A DNA stretch of 64,000 nt from Cylicocyclus nassatus. Taxonomy: Eukaryota; Nematoda; Chromadorea; Rhabditida; Strongylidae. The position numbers were made by a program, and so were the translations under genes. Below are positions 23,801-38,500 of the stretch, piece by piece. The notes under the pieces are model-generated. The model did no database searches, had not been told where the DNA came from, and saw only the letters and a program-made list of their open reading frames with translations. The stretch spans positions 7,494,284 to 7,558,283 of the forward strand of contig CATQJL010000001.1 in assembly GCA_958299035.1 (NCBI GenBank), written 5' to 3'. Numbering within the stretch: position 1 is the first letter of the stretch; every line of letters begins with the position of its first letter.

Positions 23801-26800
23801 CACCCGCGAAAAAAACATGTTGTGGTTGTCGGGAATCTTATTTACCAGGGACCAGGGACCATTAATGTTTTCACGTATCTATACTATGACCATTGCAAAT
23901 AAGCCAAGCCCTTAGCAAGCTTTAGTTTCCGAAAGACACGAGATTGAGCGTAAAAGGGAAAGGAAGTGTGCTTCCTATTTTTGGCTTATCTTTTTTCTCT
24001 TAATCTAGCCAGAAAGATACTACCACTAGACATATTAGGTCGGTATAGAAGCTCTACTAATTTTTGAAATGATCTGCAAATCCCACACATAAAGATAAAC
24101 AAACAGTTGGAAAAGAAAAAACTTAGCTAGCAGGTAGAGCTTTTGCCAACGCTAAAAGAATTTTTTTCTGGGACAATCTTTCAGAAATTTGTCAAATGTT
24201 TTGAAAAGTAATGATGCCAAAAAAATCCCATGACTTTTTATAACCAAACACTGCAAATTCCTCAGAATGCTGGGGTTTGAACGCTCGTTTATAACTACGA
24301 CTGATCATGAAGTGAATGAGCAATTTTTTGCTCAGAATTATCAACACTTTGAAAATTAGCGTACGTCAGTGTGCTAGAATTGAAAACAGTTTATCCGCAA
24401 ATTTCTCGTTCGCCATAAATAAGCAACTATCAGATAGAAGAGGAAGAGTTCCACCAAATGGTATCTGGACTGTTTACCACTATAGTTTTACGATGTTAGA
24501 AGGTCGAGTATAATGTTTAATTACTTCAAATTATATAAATAACAATGAAAAGTCACAGGGTTACTGGAAATTGCTTCAGCCGGCAAAAGCTTTGCCCTAT
24601 CTGTTGGATGTTAGTCTTTCCCTCAAAAGTCCCAGAGAAGAATTCTAGAAACAAGCGAAAGTTGGATATGATGAAAGGGAAGGGTTGTAATTTGCCACAT
24701 TGCGGACAGGCAGCTGGAATTCTGCATCGGATACAGCTTGGAGTGTTTGTTTAATTGTACAGAATTTGGGGTTATTTCAAATAAGTGACAAAATTCTTGA
24801 ACCGACCTAATGCATGAGTATCTGTGAAAGCTAGTTTGTTTTCTCGGACGGACGGAGATCTTACTTTTGGGTGTCTGGAGTATTTTTGATCTTGGAGCTT
24901 TACGTGTATAAAGCACGGAGTGAATGAATGTTGTGAAGCCAGGCTGTAGAACTTATTTTGGTTTATGATATGTTTTCCTCTCATTTACCCTTCGCTGTCC
25001 GTAGCATGAGAAACATGCTTCAATTCTACATCAACCTTACAAAAGATATTCATGAGCAAATCCTGCTATTTCTTGTTACACACATGCATGCACATTTTTC
25101 TAGATATCAACGTCGACAATGAATAAAATGTTGGAAATTACTGGTGAGGCAGGAAGTATTGCTGAGGAAGCAATCATGAACGCAAAAACGGTAGCAGCAT
25201 GCAACGGGCAAAGTCACATGGTCAAGGTACATGAAAGAAGCTAGTTTTGGACATCGCCCCACGATATTTATCACTGAATGTTGAGGACTTTTCAGAAATA
25301 CGAATCAGAAAGGAAAAGGAATCTACCTCATTCTATCAAATACAATTTTATATCCGGATTTTTTGAAGGGCTTACTTACCTAGAATTATATCTTTTCTAT
25401 ACAGGCGGTTATATGTGAGTCCCGAGAGTATCTCATTTTACATAAATTTTTGTGAAAAGAAAGAGTTTCAGATAAACAACTAAAATTTTATTTCAAGTTT
25501 CAAATCCTTCTTCTATTCCAAGCGTACTCCAAAAAGCACTATTCTTAAAATTGTTCCAGATATGGCGTCATCAGCTATTATGATGGAATCACCACTAATC
25601 CGGGATCAATTTTTATCGCAACAGGAGCAGTTATGCTGGGCAAGTTTGTATCATTTTTTTTATTTCTATGTTTTGTTTGCTTGTATAGAACAGTTTTCAA
25701 GCCACCATTCACACCTTGTTTCGCTTTTCTCAAAACCCAGTGACCAATTTAAACTCTTGGCCCTGATTTTGATTGACAGTCAAGCTCCTACAACTCAAAC
25801 TGCCTCAGTGAAGAATAAAGAATCGAACGCCCTGAGTTCGTCCCATGCTGAAAAAGTTCTAAAATGTTTAGTAAGTGCTACTATTAGGTAAGTGAAATGC
25901 AGATTCGCGCATAATTTTTATTTGTTCATAGCAAAGCATGTTATCAACAAACAAAAAATGTTGTGAATAACATTGAAAAAGGGGTGCCATGATAGAAAAC
26001 TCGGCACTTACGTATAGAAGTGTCATATTTCATAGTGTCTTACAGGGTACGTACGAGAACAAAATGCGGACGCCCAAATAAATAAAATAACTCTCATTCT
26101 GCAAGTACGGCCCTTTCGTGAGAACACGGTAATCTCAAACCAAAGTTCTCGCTTACAACCCAAAAAGAAAAAAGGCCCTTTTTCTACAAGAGGATGTTGT
26201 ATTTGCGTTTAGCCTGTTCAATCAACCTTTCCTTTTTTGATGAGATGCTAGCAGATCCAATAACAACTGATGTAAACAGCGGCTGTTTGAGTTGCCGAAG
26301 GCTCGAACTTTTAATTTTTACGCAAATTTTATCTCCTCTATCTTTAAACTAGCGAATCTTTGAATTTCGAGTTCGTGAGCAAACAAGTGACTGATTTTTC
26401 TGATCCGTACCTTTGCTCGCAGCTTTGACCTCAAACTTTCCTTCATTCTTACTCATAGGACAATTTTCAGCAGTTTACAAAAAAAAGCGTCAATTTTTTC
26501 ATTTTGTTTCCAAAAACCAGACCTTGAGCACGTCTTTAGCTCACTGCATAACCTATGCAGTGCCAAACAGCATACGACATGCAAGAACTAAAATTTATGA
26601 CAGTTCGAATGTTAATTATCATCCAAGCCAAACAGTCTGCTGACAAGATCCTGCTTTTTCGGTTTCAGCTAGCACGCTGCAGCGACTTCCATTGTTAGCA
26701 AGAAAAATGCCTAGCAATTGTAAGCAATTTAAGGCTCGTACTTGTTCGGTTTACTTGGACCACATCTGCTGGCCATCACAAAAGCCAGAGTCGCAGCAGG

Positions 26801-29800
26801 TGCCATCTACAAGATAATAGACGAAGTGAGTTGCTTAGATTGGTGCAAAGTTACTAAAGTTTGCTCATGTTCGCTTCAAACGTTATCATTTCCTATAAAT
26901 TGTTGTTTCAAGCATTTATTATGACGGTGTAGGGTGTTAAGAAGTATGTACGCACTGTTTGATCGCTAATGACTCTCTTGCCTTGATGTCTTTCGCCAAT
27001 TTATTCTGTGTCGCTGCCTTCAACATAAATACAGGGTGTCCGTAAAGTATGTATACACTGTTTGATCGTAAATACCTCTCTTCCCAAGAAGTCTTTTGCC
27101 TTGCTTCAGGTACCGTTTTGTAGAGCTGGCTTCAACTTAGATTTGCAGTATAAAACGAATCACCCATCTCTCTTCATTACCTTAGGTCTTACGTTATCCT
27201 TACGGTAGAAACTTCGAAGAGGGTTTTGAGCCATGAAAGGCCATATTTTGCCTCAGATAGGAAACAAAATAGCCTGAAAGCTTTTACACTAGGCTAATTA
27301 GAGTTGTTAATTCTAACCGTAAAGTTCTCAACTTATTATGATGCTTCATTGAAGAGTTATGCCGGGTAAGAGGCAGCGGCCATTTTTTCAATGTTCCTAA
27401 AAAGTGCGGTTACACCGACTCAACGTCTATAAAAACCCTATTACACAAGTTTTCACATTTTTTTTGAAAAATTTTGAGACGGCAGCTTTTTTCCACATTG
27501 ACACCATATGTTTCAAGTTTCTACCGTAATCCTACAGTAATGAAGAGCGATCGGTGATTCGCTCCATACTGTAAATCTAATTTGAAGCCAGCTCTACAAA
27601 ACAGTACCTGAAGCAAGGCAAAAGACTTGTTGGGAAGAAAGATATTAACGATCAAACATTCACATTATAGAGCAAGTCGCCAATTGCTCTCCATCACTTT
27701 AAGGCCTTAAGCATACCTCGCGCGATTCGGCCAAATCGCGATGTTCACGCATCTTGGCAGTTTGGCAGATCTCCAGACTTGTCGTGCGAGGTTCTTTAAT
27801 ACATAGGCGCTTTGCTTCTTTAATTTGTTGCAAACAGACTAAGTTCTGCCCGAACAAAGCGCTCTTCATAACCATTCACGAGCAGTCATTCCGGTATGGA
27901 CTCGCGTGGGTCTTGGCCGAAGACAATTGTGGAAACCCTGGGGTGGATTTTGAGTGGATAAGGCGCAGTTTTCTTTAGGGATACCAGACAAGCTAAACTC
28001 TATTCAGAATCGTGACTCAAAACAAAGCACTTTACGTGATGAAATTTGTCAAAAATTATGTATAACGTAAGAATTGTTCTCTCCATGCTGCTTAGTCCGG
28101 TCGAACTATTTATGAAGCTTTACAAACTAGTACAAAGTGAAGCAATGAATTCAGCGTGCGTGAAAACTCTGTCAAAAATACCCTATCTATTCGTTTTTAT
28201 TTGGAAGTCGTGAAAGGACAGCTAATATACAATGGCAAAGTATTCTGAAAGTTCTCACCGTAATCCTACCATAATGAAGAGCAATCGGTGATTCTCTTCA
28301 CACCAAACCTAAGTTATAGCTAGCTTTGCATAATAGCACTTCTTCCGCAGAGGACTTCGGAGCAAGAGAGATATCAACGGCCAAACAGCGCATGTATACT
28401 TTTAAACACGTGAAATACATTTCCATCGAGGAACCAAATCGTGAACTGTTAGTATTGTAAACCTCTTATTCCACACGTGACAGCTTCCATTATCAGAAGT
28501 TCAAATTCTTTCGGATGATAGAAGAAACATTAGAATTTGTTTTGAACCGCGCTTGCAATCCAATGCAAGAAGTCCCAAAAGTAAGAACACACTTTTTAAT
28601 CGTCAAATCTCTCTTCCCAATGGGTTTTTTTTGCCAGTCAAGTACTATTTATAGAGGAGGCTTTAACTAAGATTTGCAGTATCGATCGAATCACCGATCG
28701 TTATTGGTTACTGCAGAATTATGGTAAGAATTTCCAGCCTGTGGGACCATTATGAAATATACCACTGACAAAATTTTTATCAAAAAATCTGAAAATCGCG
28801 TATTAGGGTTTTCGCGCATGCTGATTCCACCACAACTTTTACGAGTGTTTTCAGCTTTTTTGACGGTGTAATTACACTTCTGACAAATACTGAGAATTCG
28901 GTTATTACGGTTTACCTGGGATAACTTTGGAAAGAAGCATGATAGTAATTTGAAAATTCCACGTTTGATATCAGCGGCTTCCATTAATATAGTACAAGAG
29001 TTTTGGCTTGTTTGGTTTTGTTTGGAGGTAAAATATGGCTTCCAATTGCCTAAAATTCTTGTCGAATTTCCTACAGTAATCCTACAGTAACAAAGGATTC
29101 GATGGTTCACTCGATATTAAATTCTAAGTTGCTAAGCTGGAGCCTCCTCTATAGAATGGTACCCAAATGGTGGGGAAAAACATAATGGGAAGAGAGATAC
29201 TAACGATTAAAAAGTGTGTACTTACTTTTGGGACACCCCGTGCATATATTTAATACGCAACCAAGACAACTTTATTGTTACAATAACCGCCTAATACTAG
29301 CATCCTACTTTCCTTCCATTCCCACTTAACGACTTCTATTACCTCTAATAACTCAGCTCGGACCATAGCACCTTCCATTCCCTTTCGGCAGGCGCTATCT
29401 ATTTCAGCAGTTGCTTTACAGTCAGAGGCGATAGACATAAAGAAGGAGAAGCTTAGAGGATCGACCCTGTGTTGGGAGTTAAAATGAAAGCGCGAGAGCC
29501 CCTCTCCTAGCTTCATGCAGCTTTTATACTCGCCAATGCGCGTCGCGCGCGTGCCGCTAGATCAATTTCATTGCGAACGAGAGTTCATAACAGAACTAAT
29601 CTTGTGATTTGACTACTCAATGCAAAATTCTCATTCCTTAACCCACCAATTTTAAGCCATGCATCCTTATTAACTTTTTTCTGAACATATCAAATTTTTT
29701 TTCCAAAAGTAAACAGCTAGAAAATTATTACACTCTGTTATTCAGTCAGTTATCAGTTGTAAGTTTGATTATCCCTTTTAACAGCTTGCTTTAGCTTTAA

Positions 29801-32800
29801 ACATTTAATAAACCTTAGATAAAGCTGAACGTCTGCTTGTCTCTCTGTGTGTGCCTGTCTGTAGCTAACAAGGGAAGGATACTAGATCGCAGTGGCGAAC
29901 CGAAATGATATGCACATTATTGGATGCGTCTTGATGAGCTGATTCCAAATCTACCTTTCCTATCTGCTACGACCTTCTCTAGAAGAAGGGGCGTTTAAAT
30001 ATGTGGCATTGTTGGGATTCTGATGCCTAATGCGTTTTAAAAACTAGCTTAGGAGTAATCAATTGGCATGCTTTTGGATACACTGACTACAAGAAATGCA
30101 TACATGCACCGAACACTTGAGTAGGCGTCTTTTAACAAGTAGTTTTTGAACATATGGCACTGAATGTTGCTAAATTGGGCATGCAAACGCCCATAGCTTC
30201 TTCTAGAGAAGCTCGTAGCAGAAAGGGAAGGTAGATTTGGAATCAGCTCATCCAAACGCATCTAATGATATGCATATCATTTCGGTTCGTCATTGCGATT
30301 CCCTTGTAAGTAGATCTTCTTCTGTTGATCTAAACCAAACTTTGCTCATACACAATTTGGGCGGTGTCGCGGGCTACTTTTCGTTACACGTTTGTGTCGG
30401 TTTCATCGATTGCCACACTCGAGTGACGGGAAGCCGGCACAAGGAGAGAAGGAGTGAGCATGCTCATTATAGATCTCTGGGGGGTAAGGTACCTGATATA
30501 AAAGTGAGAGAGGAGAGGAAGCATTGGCCCGTAGTGAACACCCAATCTCAGCTGACCTGAGATGACCCATTCAGAAAAACTTCCTCAGTTGAACTTAACA
30601 CTGCCCCATTTTTCTTTTCAAGATAGTAAGTTGAACAGTCAGAAAACATCCGGTCAAATGCCACGTCAGTATAGCGGAATGCCACTTAGCCAAGAGGGGA
30701 TTCTAAGGTGAACCGAGGGACATAAAGTGCGGTTCATAATTATACGAACACCCAAAATTTTGTAAGTCTTCGGACTTTTTGGGAGATACTCAAAAAGCCG
30801 TTGGTACCACGCGAACAGAACACAGCCGAAAACGGTATATGATCCATATGAATGGAAATTGATGTCAATCTTAGGAGTGTTTTGCGCCTAATGCGAATTT
30901 TTAGCGGTTCATAATTATACGAACACCTCAAACAAAGGTCCATTTTTCATTCAAGATTGTAATCATTTGAGTCCAAATTTTCCGTAAAGTTGCAGTAACA
31001 AAGTCTGACATATCTGCTACACACTGAACCCAGTGCAGTTCAAAAAGAGGATCGTTACTTTTTTCAGAAGGCTTTAAATGCTTTTGGAGTGATTACGCTT
31101 CAAAAGCATCCGTTCTTCTGTGGTTTACGCACTCTGATTAGCTTCTACCAAAGCTATGAGATAAAATAAGCTCTTTCGATAGGTATTTTGTTTAACGCTT
31201 GGAAAATCTTTGCGTTTTCATGCCGTTTTTCAACCAAGTTCCAACCTTACCCTAGAGTTAGCACGATTTCAAGCCTCAAAACTCAGCTTCTCTCTTGCGC
31301 AAACATTTGATATGAAGCAGCTGCATTGTTTGCATGATGATGTTTCTGTGCCAAAGTTTTTGGGTTTTTTGTAGAACTGATCTTGAAGCTGTGGAGCTAC
31401 GAACCAAATAAAGGTGTGATTGCAATAGTAAAAAACAGTGTTTTTGGTGAAATGACGTCTGCGTGGCCAAAACAAACGCTCAAAGCTGCCGATTTTTTCT
31501 AGCCAAATATACAGTCTTGTGAACTCCTGCATACTATATGCTTACTTCATTGTACGGCTTCAGAAGCTGAGTTTTGAGGCTCGAAATCGTGCTAACTCCA
31601 GGGTAAGGTAGGAATTTGGTTGAAAAACGGCACGAAAACGCAAAGATTTTCCAAGCGTTAAACAAAATACTATCGAAGGAGCTTATTTTATCTCATAGCT
31701 TTGGTAGAAGCTAATTAGAGCGCGTAAACCACAGAAGAACGGATGCTTTTGGAGCGCAATCACTCCAAAAGCATTTAGAGCCTTCTGAAAAAAGTAACGA
31801 TCCTCTTTTTGAACTGCACTGGGTTCAGTGTATAGCAGATATGTCAGACTTTGTTACTGCAACTCTACAGAAAATTTGGACTCAAATGATTGCAATCTTG
31901 AATGAAAAATGGACCTTTGTTTGAGGTGTTCGTATAAATATGAACCGCTAAAAATTCGCATTAGGCGCAAAAACACTCCTAAGATTGACATCAATTTCCA
32001 TTCTTATGGATCATATACCGTTTTCGGCTGTGTTCTATCGCGTGGTACCAACGGCTTTTTGAGTTTCTCCCAAAAAGTCCGAAAACTTACAAAATTTTGG
32101 GTGTTCGTATAATTATGAACCGCACTTTAGTATGCAAAAGAGGAGAATTAGACATTTTCATTAAAAATTTGTAACTTGTAGCGGGACAATTTGACTACTG
32201 TTGCGATACAACCTCCAAAATTGCACAATTTCGGGGACTTAAACAGGAGAGAACAAAACAGGTGATTGCGGCGAGGAAATAGTAACGTTTTTGGTATCTT
32301 TCTTGTAGATAATGCCCGTTTTTTCATCAAACCTCTCTAAATGGAGAAAATGTGAATTTATTTTTCCATTCATATTTCAACAATCGTAGTTTTTCTTCGG
32401 TATGCATGCGAAAATAGTGTGAAACGCGAATATGAATCTTGTTTCATCTCCGCGTTTGCTGAGCGATATCTCAGATAGCGGCCATCTATGATTTATTGAT
32501 AGTCGCCGCTATCAGAGTTTGCCTGGCGATGAGCAGAAATGTGCCATTAGCCGGTTTCGAACCACGGTCGTGCACGATGAACACCAATCACCTGTTCGAC
32601 CAAACCTACTTATGTGGATCTATTTTTGAGAACACACACGATCATCTTTCTAGATAGCGATCCGATCCAGATTAGCTCACTGAATGCCGGACTGAGGCGC
32701 TCAACGGAGGCCTGTCTGCAGCCGAGTTGCGCTGAGTAGGGGTTTACTACGAGCCATTGTGTAGAAGTGGGAGGCAGTGGTAAGCTCTATCATGTTGCGA

Positions 32801-35800
32801 TGACAAGAACAGAGCTGAAAACGGGCACTCTAATTTGTAAAGAGGTAAAGATAGATAAGCACGAGCTAGTTAAGCACGCACTTAGACAATGACTGAAGTT
32901 CTGTGTTTTATGTTAGATGACTGCTCATAATCAAATGTGTTTTGGAAGTAGCAAGAGATCTCCTATGGACGGTCGTATAAACTTTGTCAAATTGTCCAAT
33001 ATCCCATGAACAATTGCAAAAAAACCAAGATGCAACTACTGCTTTGCACCAGCTCGATAGTTTATTAAATGTTTATTAAATTAGTCTCTTGGTCTATAAG
33101 ACTGAATCTACTCAATAGACAGCAACTCATTTTCAACAGAGGACACTCTCGGAAGTTTGATTCAGGGCAAGAAGAATGAAGACGATAAAGGAGTTGACAT
33201 GGAGGAATGCGAGGGATTCATAGAGTTTAAGAACGTACACTTTAAATATCCATCGAGGTGTATACTTAGTGTTTTTGATGAGGAAAAGAGCATTTTGTTC
33301 AGAAAATCGGAGATACTTCGTGGAATTAGCTGGCGCGCTGAACCTGGTGAGACTATAGCATTTGTTGGAAGAAGTGGATGTGGAAAGAGTACCTCAGTTG
33401 GTCAAAAATGTTTGGCCAGAAATCGAGCTGGGATTTGAATATGGTGCCTTTTTTTCAGATAGCAATCCTCACCAGATTATACGATTGTAGTGACGGCTGC
33501 GTGTTTATTGATGGACGCGACATTCTCTCAATTAGACGAAACAGTTTAAGAAAAGTAAGAGTAACGGTTAGTGTGCGTTTGACCAGAGTGATGATTCAAG
33601 ATGATTGGCATTGTACAACAAGAACCATGTCTCTTTAATGGTACTATTCGAGAGAATATTGAGCTTGGAAGATCTATCGGCGACAAGGATATTGAAGAAG
33701 CAGCGCGCATTGCAAATGCCCATGACTTTATAATGAAACTGGAAAAGGTGAGAATACAGATACGAAAGCACAATTTTGATAGTATTTCGCGCGTAACGAC
33801 AATCCAAAAACATCACGTAGCATTGCCATGATTCTATAGGACATGGGTAAATGGACGACTTAACCTTGGCCAAAAGAAATCGTTTATTCTTGCTGATAAG
33901 CGCACTGGAGTACTCGGTGTGCTTATCTACACGTATTTTATGCCAGTTTGCAGAGCTTGAACTTGTCACACGAGATTTTGTGTACCCTAATTTCACGAGT
34001 ACATGACGCAGCCTTTTCGTTTTCTTAAGCAAGCAGTTCAGCCGTACCAGGTTCCTCGCAATATGTTGGCTTTCCTGCACAATACCACTAGAGGAGTTCT
34101 AGCGTATGGAGCAACAGCTAGAAGCTCCAAAATTCTTTGATGTGCTCAGCCCGGTAGATTTTAGAAGAAAAAAATAGGTGCGTCTTTTACTCGTGAAGTT
34201 GGTGTACATTGTTGGGTCAAAACTTTTTGCGGGCCATGCGCCGAACGAGCTCTACTTCATTGATGAAGAGGCCACTGAAGCTGCTTGAGCTCATTGCAGT
34301 GACTTGCGGGGGCAGTCGGTTACCGAGTAAGCAAGCGCTTTTAGCCGCCCCGATGACTCTGGTACCAATTTACGCCCCGGAGGGTAGAGGGTTCGGTAAC
34401 CCCATGAGCGAAATCGAACTTTTGTTAGGCCTGATCATATGGCGCCTCACAACATTAACCACTCGTCCTTGCACTTTACTGACGATGTCAATTTTTCGTG
34501 GTTTCTTCTGCGTCCAAAAAATCAAAGTATTTGACTATCAAAGATACGTACAGGTTATCTTTTTAACTTGAAGGAATTGCTTTCAAGGGTTACGACACGG
34601 TGATTGGTGCAGGAAGCATAGCATTATCTGGTGGGCAAAAACAACGTTTAGCAATCGCAAGAGCCTTAGCAACTAAGCCAAAGATTCTCTTGCTTGATGA
34701 AGCCACTAGCGCTTTGGATACAGAGAGCGAAAAAATAGTACAGGCTAGTTTTCTCATATTGTACTTAGCGATGAAGTCAGTTATAAATTTAAAGCTATTT
34801 CAGCAAGCATTGAATAGGGCAGCACATGGAAGAACTACAATAGTAATTGCTCATCGTCTCAGCACTTTGAAGGACGTAAAGAGGATCCACGTAATTGATG
34901 AAGGAAAAGTTATAGAATATGGTAAACAATTACTCAATATATTAAGGTGTTAACTATATTTTGCAATTGTTACCGTAAGTTTTCGCTTGTTGGTATCGAC
35001 ACACATTTCTCAATATCATGTGGATTAGAGTGTAATCCACAAACAGGCACAATGTTCGTGACAACATAGAAAAAATCAAGCATTCTACAAAAATTTGAAA
35101 ATTTTAGGACTTGAGGGGTTTAAGCTGCTCTAAAGCCGCCAGCAATAGAGCAGGTACAACGATCCGGAAGTATACACGAATTCTTGTCAGAGGTTAACTC
35201 ATTTAGCTCAGTAAGGAAAATTTCTAGATAATGTCGCATTGGCGCCTTACGCGTATACTTTCAGTCTCGAACCATCGTCTATTTTAGCGTTTAGAGTGAG
35301 ACCGGAAACCGTAAATCCACCATAATCTCACAAAAAACCTTACCATGCAAATCCAGTACCGTTTTCGTGATCAGCATGATGGAAAACCTCCCTACGCCAA
35401 GTTTCAGCCAAATCTGTAATAATCTATAATATCATTTTTCAAAAATACACCTACAGTACTCCTCAGTGCAAAGTCAGATTTTGGCGTAACAATAAGTGCA
35501 TCTCATGTGATGGGGTGTAAAAAGAAATTTGACTGCGTTTTATTGAACGCATTAAAGTTATAAAAAATTTGCAAAACTCATTTAACAATCTAATAGAATA
35601 GAAATTCAAAGAAAGGTTTGGCACACTAAGAAAATGTAGTCTAGAGGGTGCGGAAATGGCAAGAGTGGGCTTTTTCAGAGCCTTCAATTTTATGAGTGTG
35701 AAGAGTTTGGACACACAGACTCGACTCTGTATGGGACCATGAGCAACCGCGTGCGGCAGGACTCTATCTTCTACTATGACAGCGGATGGGAGGCATCCAG

Positions 35801-38461
35801 GCTGCTTTTGGTGCATAAATCTACGGGGTCTATTATCACGCTGCTGCAAAGTCCAGCACTCCCTAGTTTGTCGGAACGCTGCCTTGGGAACAGACTTTGC
35901 ACCAGTTTCACACTTTCTGCACATCTTCACCCGCAATTCTTCGCGATCAGTTTTGCGCCTACTAAAATGCGTGCTAAGAATCTACTTAGGCAATCATCGC
36001 AAACACCAGCGGACCACCCGCGGGTGACGCCACGCCCGTCCCGAGGGCGCTCATGTATTGATAACCGCCTGGCAATGCCCGCGGGTGGTGTGCGCCTAAA
36101 CAACACAGCGGGTGGCCCCATAAATGCAAGAGATGCACCCGCGGTAGCTCGAACGCCACAGGTGAAGCGGTGTTACTTTCCCATCACGAGCGTGGAAAAG
36201 GCGTAGCTTCAATCACTGGAGAGTACGATCGCAGAATAGGTGCGCAGCCAGGCAAGGCGGCCGCTAAAACGTGAGCCCATCCACCAGCCGCAATCCTGTG
36301 GAATCAGAGGGTAGAATGCTAGAGTGGTAGAATCTAGCAGACAGTGTCATTTAAAATATTTCCTTCAAAGAGGACTTGAGAACAATTTGGAAAGTCTCCA
36401 AAAAGGGTCGGTAATTCCCTCTGCTACTCTAATTTCAGCAATTTCTTCTGGGGTCCTAATTTCTCGAGACAAGGGGCGTCTCCTCCCTCAAACGCGAGCA
36501 GCTCAGTCGCATCTTTGTGCCTCGCAAAAAGATGGCTTTGCAACACGATTTCTCCGAGTAATGCGCATAATAAACCTTTTGACGCTAATCTTTTGACGTG
36601 TTTGCAAAATTGGATTTCGAATCTAAGTTGAAACCAGCACAACATAATAATTTTTCAACATAAATTCCCCTTCAGACTCGGAAGATGAGGAAGGTAAAGG
36701 AAAGACGGTCGAGAATTAGAACGACCGCCTCGAACAGCGTTAGTAATTAACATGTGAAGACCAAAAAACCCTCTTCTACAACGAACAAGATGAGCACAAA
36801 AAACCTTTCTAAACTTACAGCAGAGTTTGACACATTGAGATAAACTGTGCTAAAATCAACAAAGTGTTCAATAGCAGCTTCTCAGACAGTCGAAGGGCAA
36901 TTGGCGCGAGTCTGCCACTTCGCGCTCTGTAGCGCTCCGGAGCCCTGCCATTTCACCCATTTCGGTGCTCCGGGGCTCTCCCAAATGTGGCGTCGTGACA
37001 TCACCGTGACGTCACGGTGACGTCACAAGCAGGCGAATATGACCCCTCTCCGGGACGCGCAAATCTCTGCTCCGGAGGTGCGCCAAATTTGGGAGAGCCC
37101 CGGAGCACCAAAACGGGTGAAACGGCAGGGCTCCGGAGCGCTCCAGAGGCGAAGTGGCAGATTCGCGCCATTTGTCCGCCGGAGGTAAATCTTCGACTGT
37201 CTGAGTCCTTGCATTTGGACCCGATCAGAACGCGCATGCAGTTTTACAATTCCTTGCTTCGACCAATGTATGCAATAAACATCACATCTCAAAATAGTTC
37301 GGCAGTGCGCCAAATTTCACGTTTTATGAATAACTAGCTGGCTTACCCGGCTCCGCCGTATCCGGACCAAACTTGGCACACATACACTTCGGGCCCGGCG
37401 GGTGTCACAGTCCACTTTTCGTTATCGATCGATGTCGATTTTACCGATTTTTATCGATTTTTTGCAGAGTTCGCCTACAGGGCTAGGAGTTGGCACAGGG
37501 GGGGAAGTGAGCATGGGGACTCCGAATACAATATTAGTTTTCAGAATTATCGATTACTTTTATTGATTTTATCGATTTTTTGTAAATTTTGACCTGCGAG
37601 GCTGGGATTTTGCACAGGGGGGTAATCGAGCATGCTGATTACGAACACAATATTAGTTTTCAGGATCGTCCATTACTTTTATCGATTTTATCGATTTTTT
37701 TGTAAAGTTTGACCGCGGGGCTGGGAGTTTGCACAGGGGGTAATCGAGCATGCAGATTACGAATACAATATTAGTTTTCAAGATCGTCCATTACTTTTAT
37801 CGATTTTATCGATTTTTTGAAAATTTGAGCTAGGGGACTGGAATTTGGCACAGGGGTGTAATCGAGCATGCTGATCACCCCCCTTGGGGATGATCAGCAT
37901 GCTCGATTACCCCCCTGTGCCAACTCCCAGCCCCCTAGCTCAAACTTTACAAAAAAATCGATAAAATCGATAAAAGTAATCGATAATCCCGAAAACCAAT
38001 ATTGTATTCGGAATCCCCATGCTCGATTACCCCCCTGTGCGAACTCCCAGCCCCGTGGCTCAAACTTTGCAAAAAATCGATAAAATCGATAAAAGTAATC
38101 GATAATCCTGAAAACCAGTATTGTATTCGGAATCCCCATGCACGATTACCCCCCTGTGCCAACTCCCAGCCCCGTAGCTCAAACTTTGCAAAAAATCGAT
38201 AAAATCGATAAAAGTAATCGATAATCCTGAAAACCAATATTGTATTCGGAATCCCCATGCTCGATTACCCCCCTGTGCCAACTCCCAGCCCCGTAGGTGA
38301 ACTCAGCAAAAAAATCGATAAAAATCGATAAAATCGATATCGATCGATGACGAAAAGTAGCCTATGACACCCGCCGGGGCCCAAGTGTATGTGTGCCAAG
38401 TTTGGTCCGGATCGGTTCAGAAATGGAATTTTCTATTCGGAACATACGTACATACATACAT

Positions 38462-38500
<39 letters not shown>

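Noticed and set aside
25620..26734. Frameshifted, dead pgp
   Set aside because: The apparent phase clash between exons 8 and 9 disappears with a GC donor, and the total coding length is then a multiple of three with no stops.
30740..32112. Two similar 67-codon frames in mirror positions
   Set aside because: They are the same palindrome arm read twice; no known domain.
35463..36206. Overlapping frames of about 155 codons on both strands
   Set aside because: No motif, no start context and antisense to each other; kept only as an unidentified stretch.
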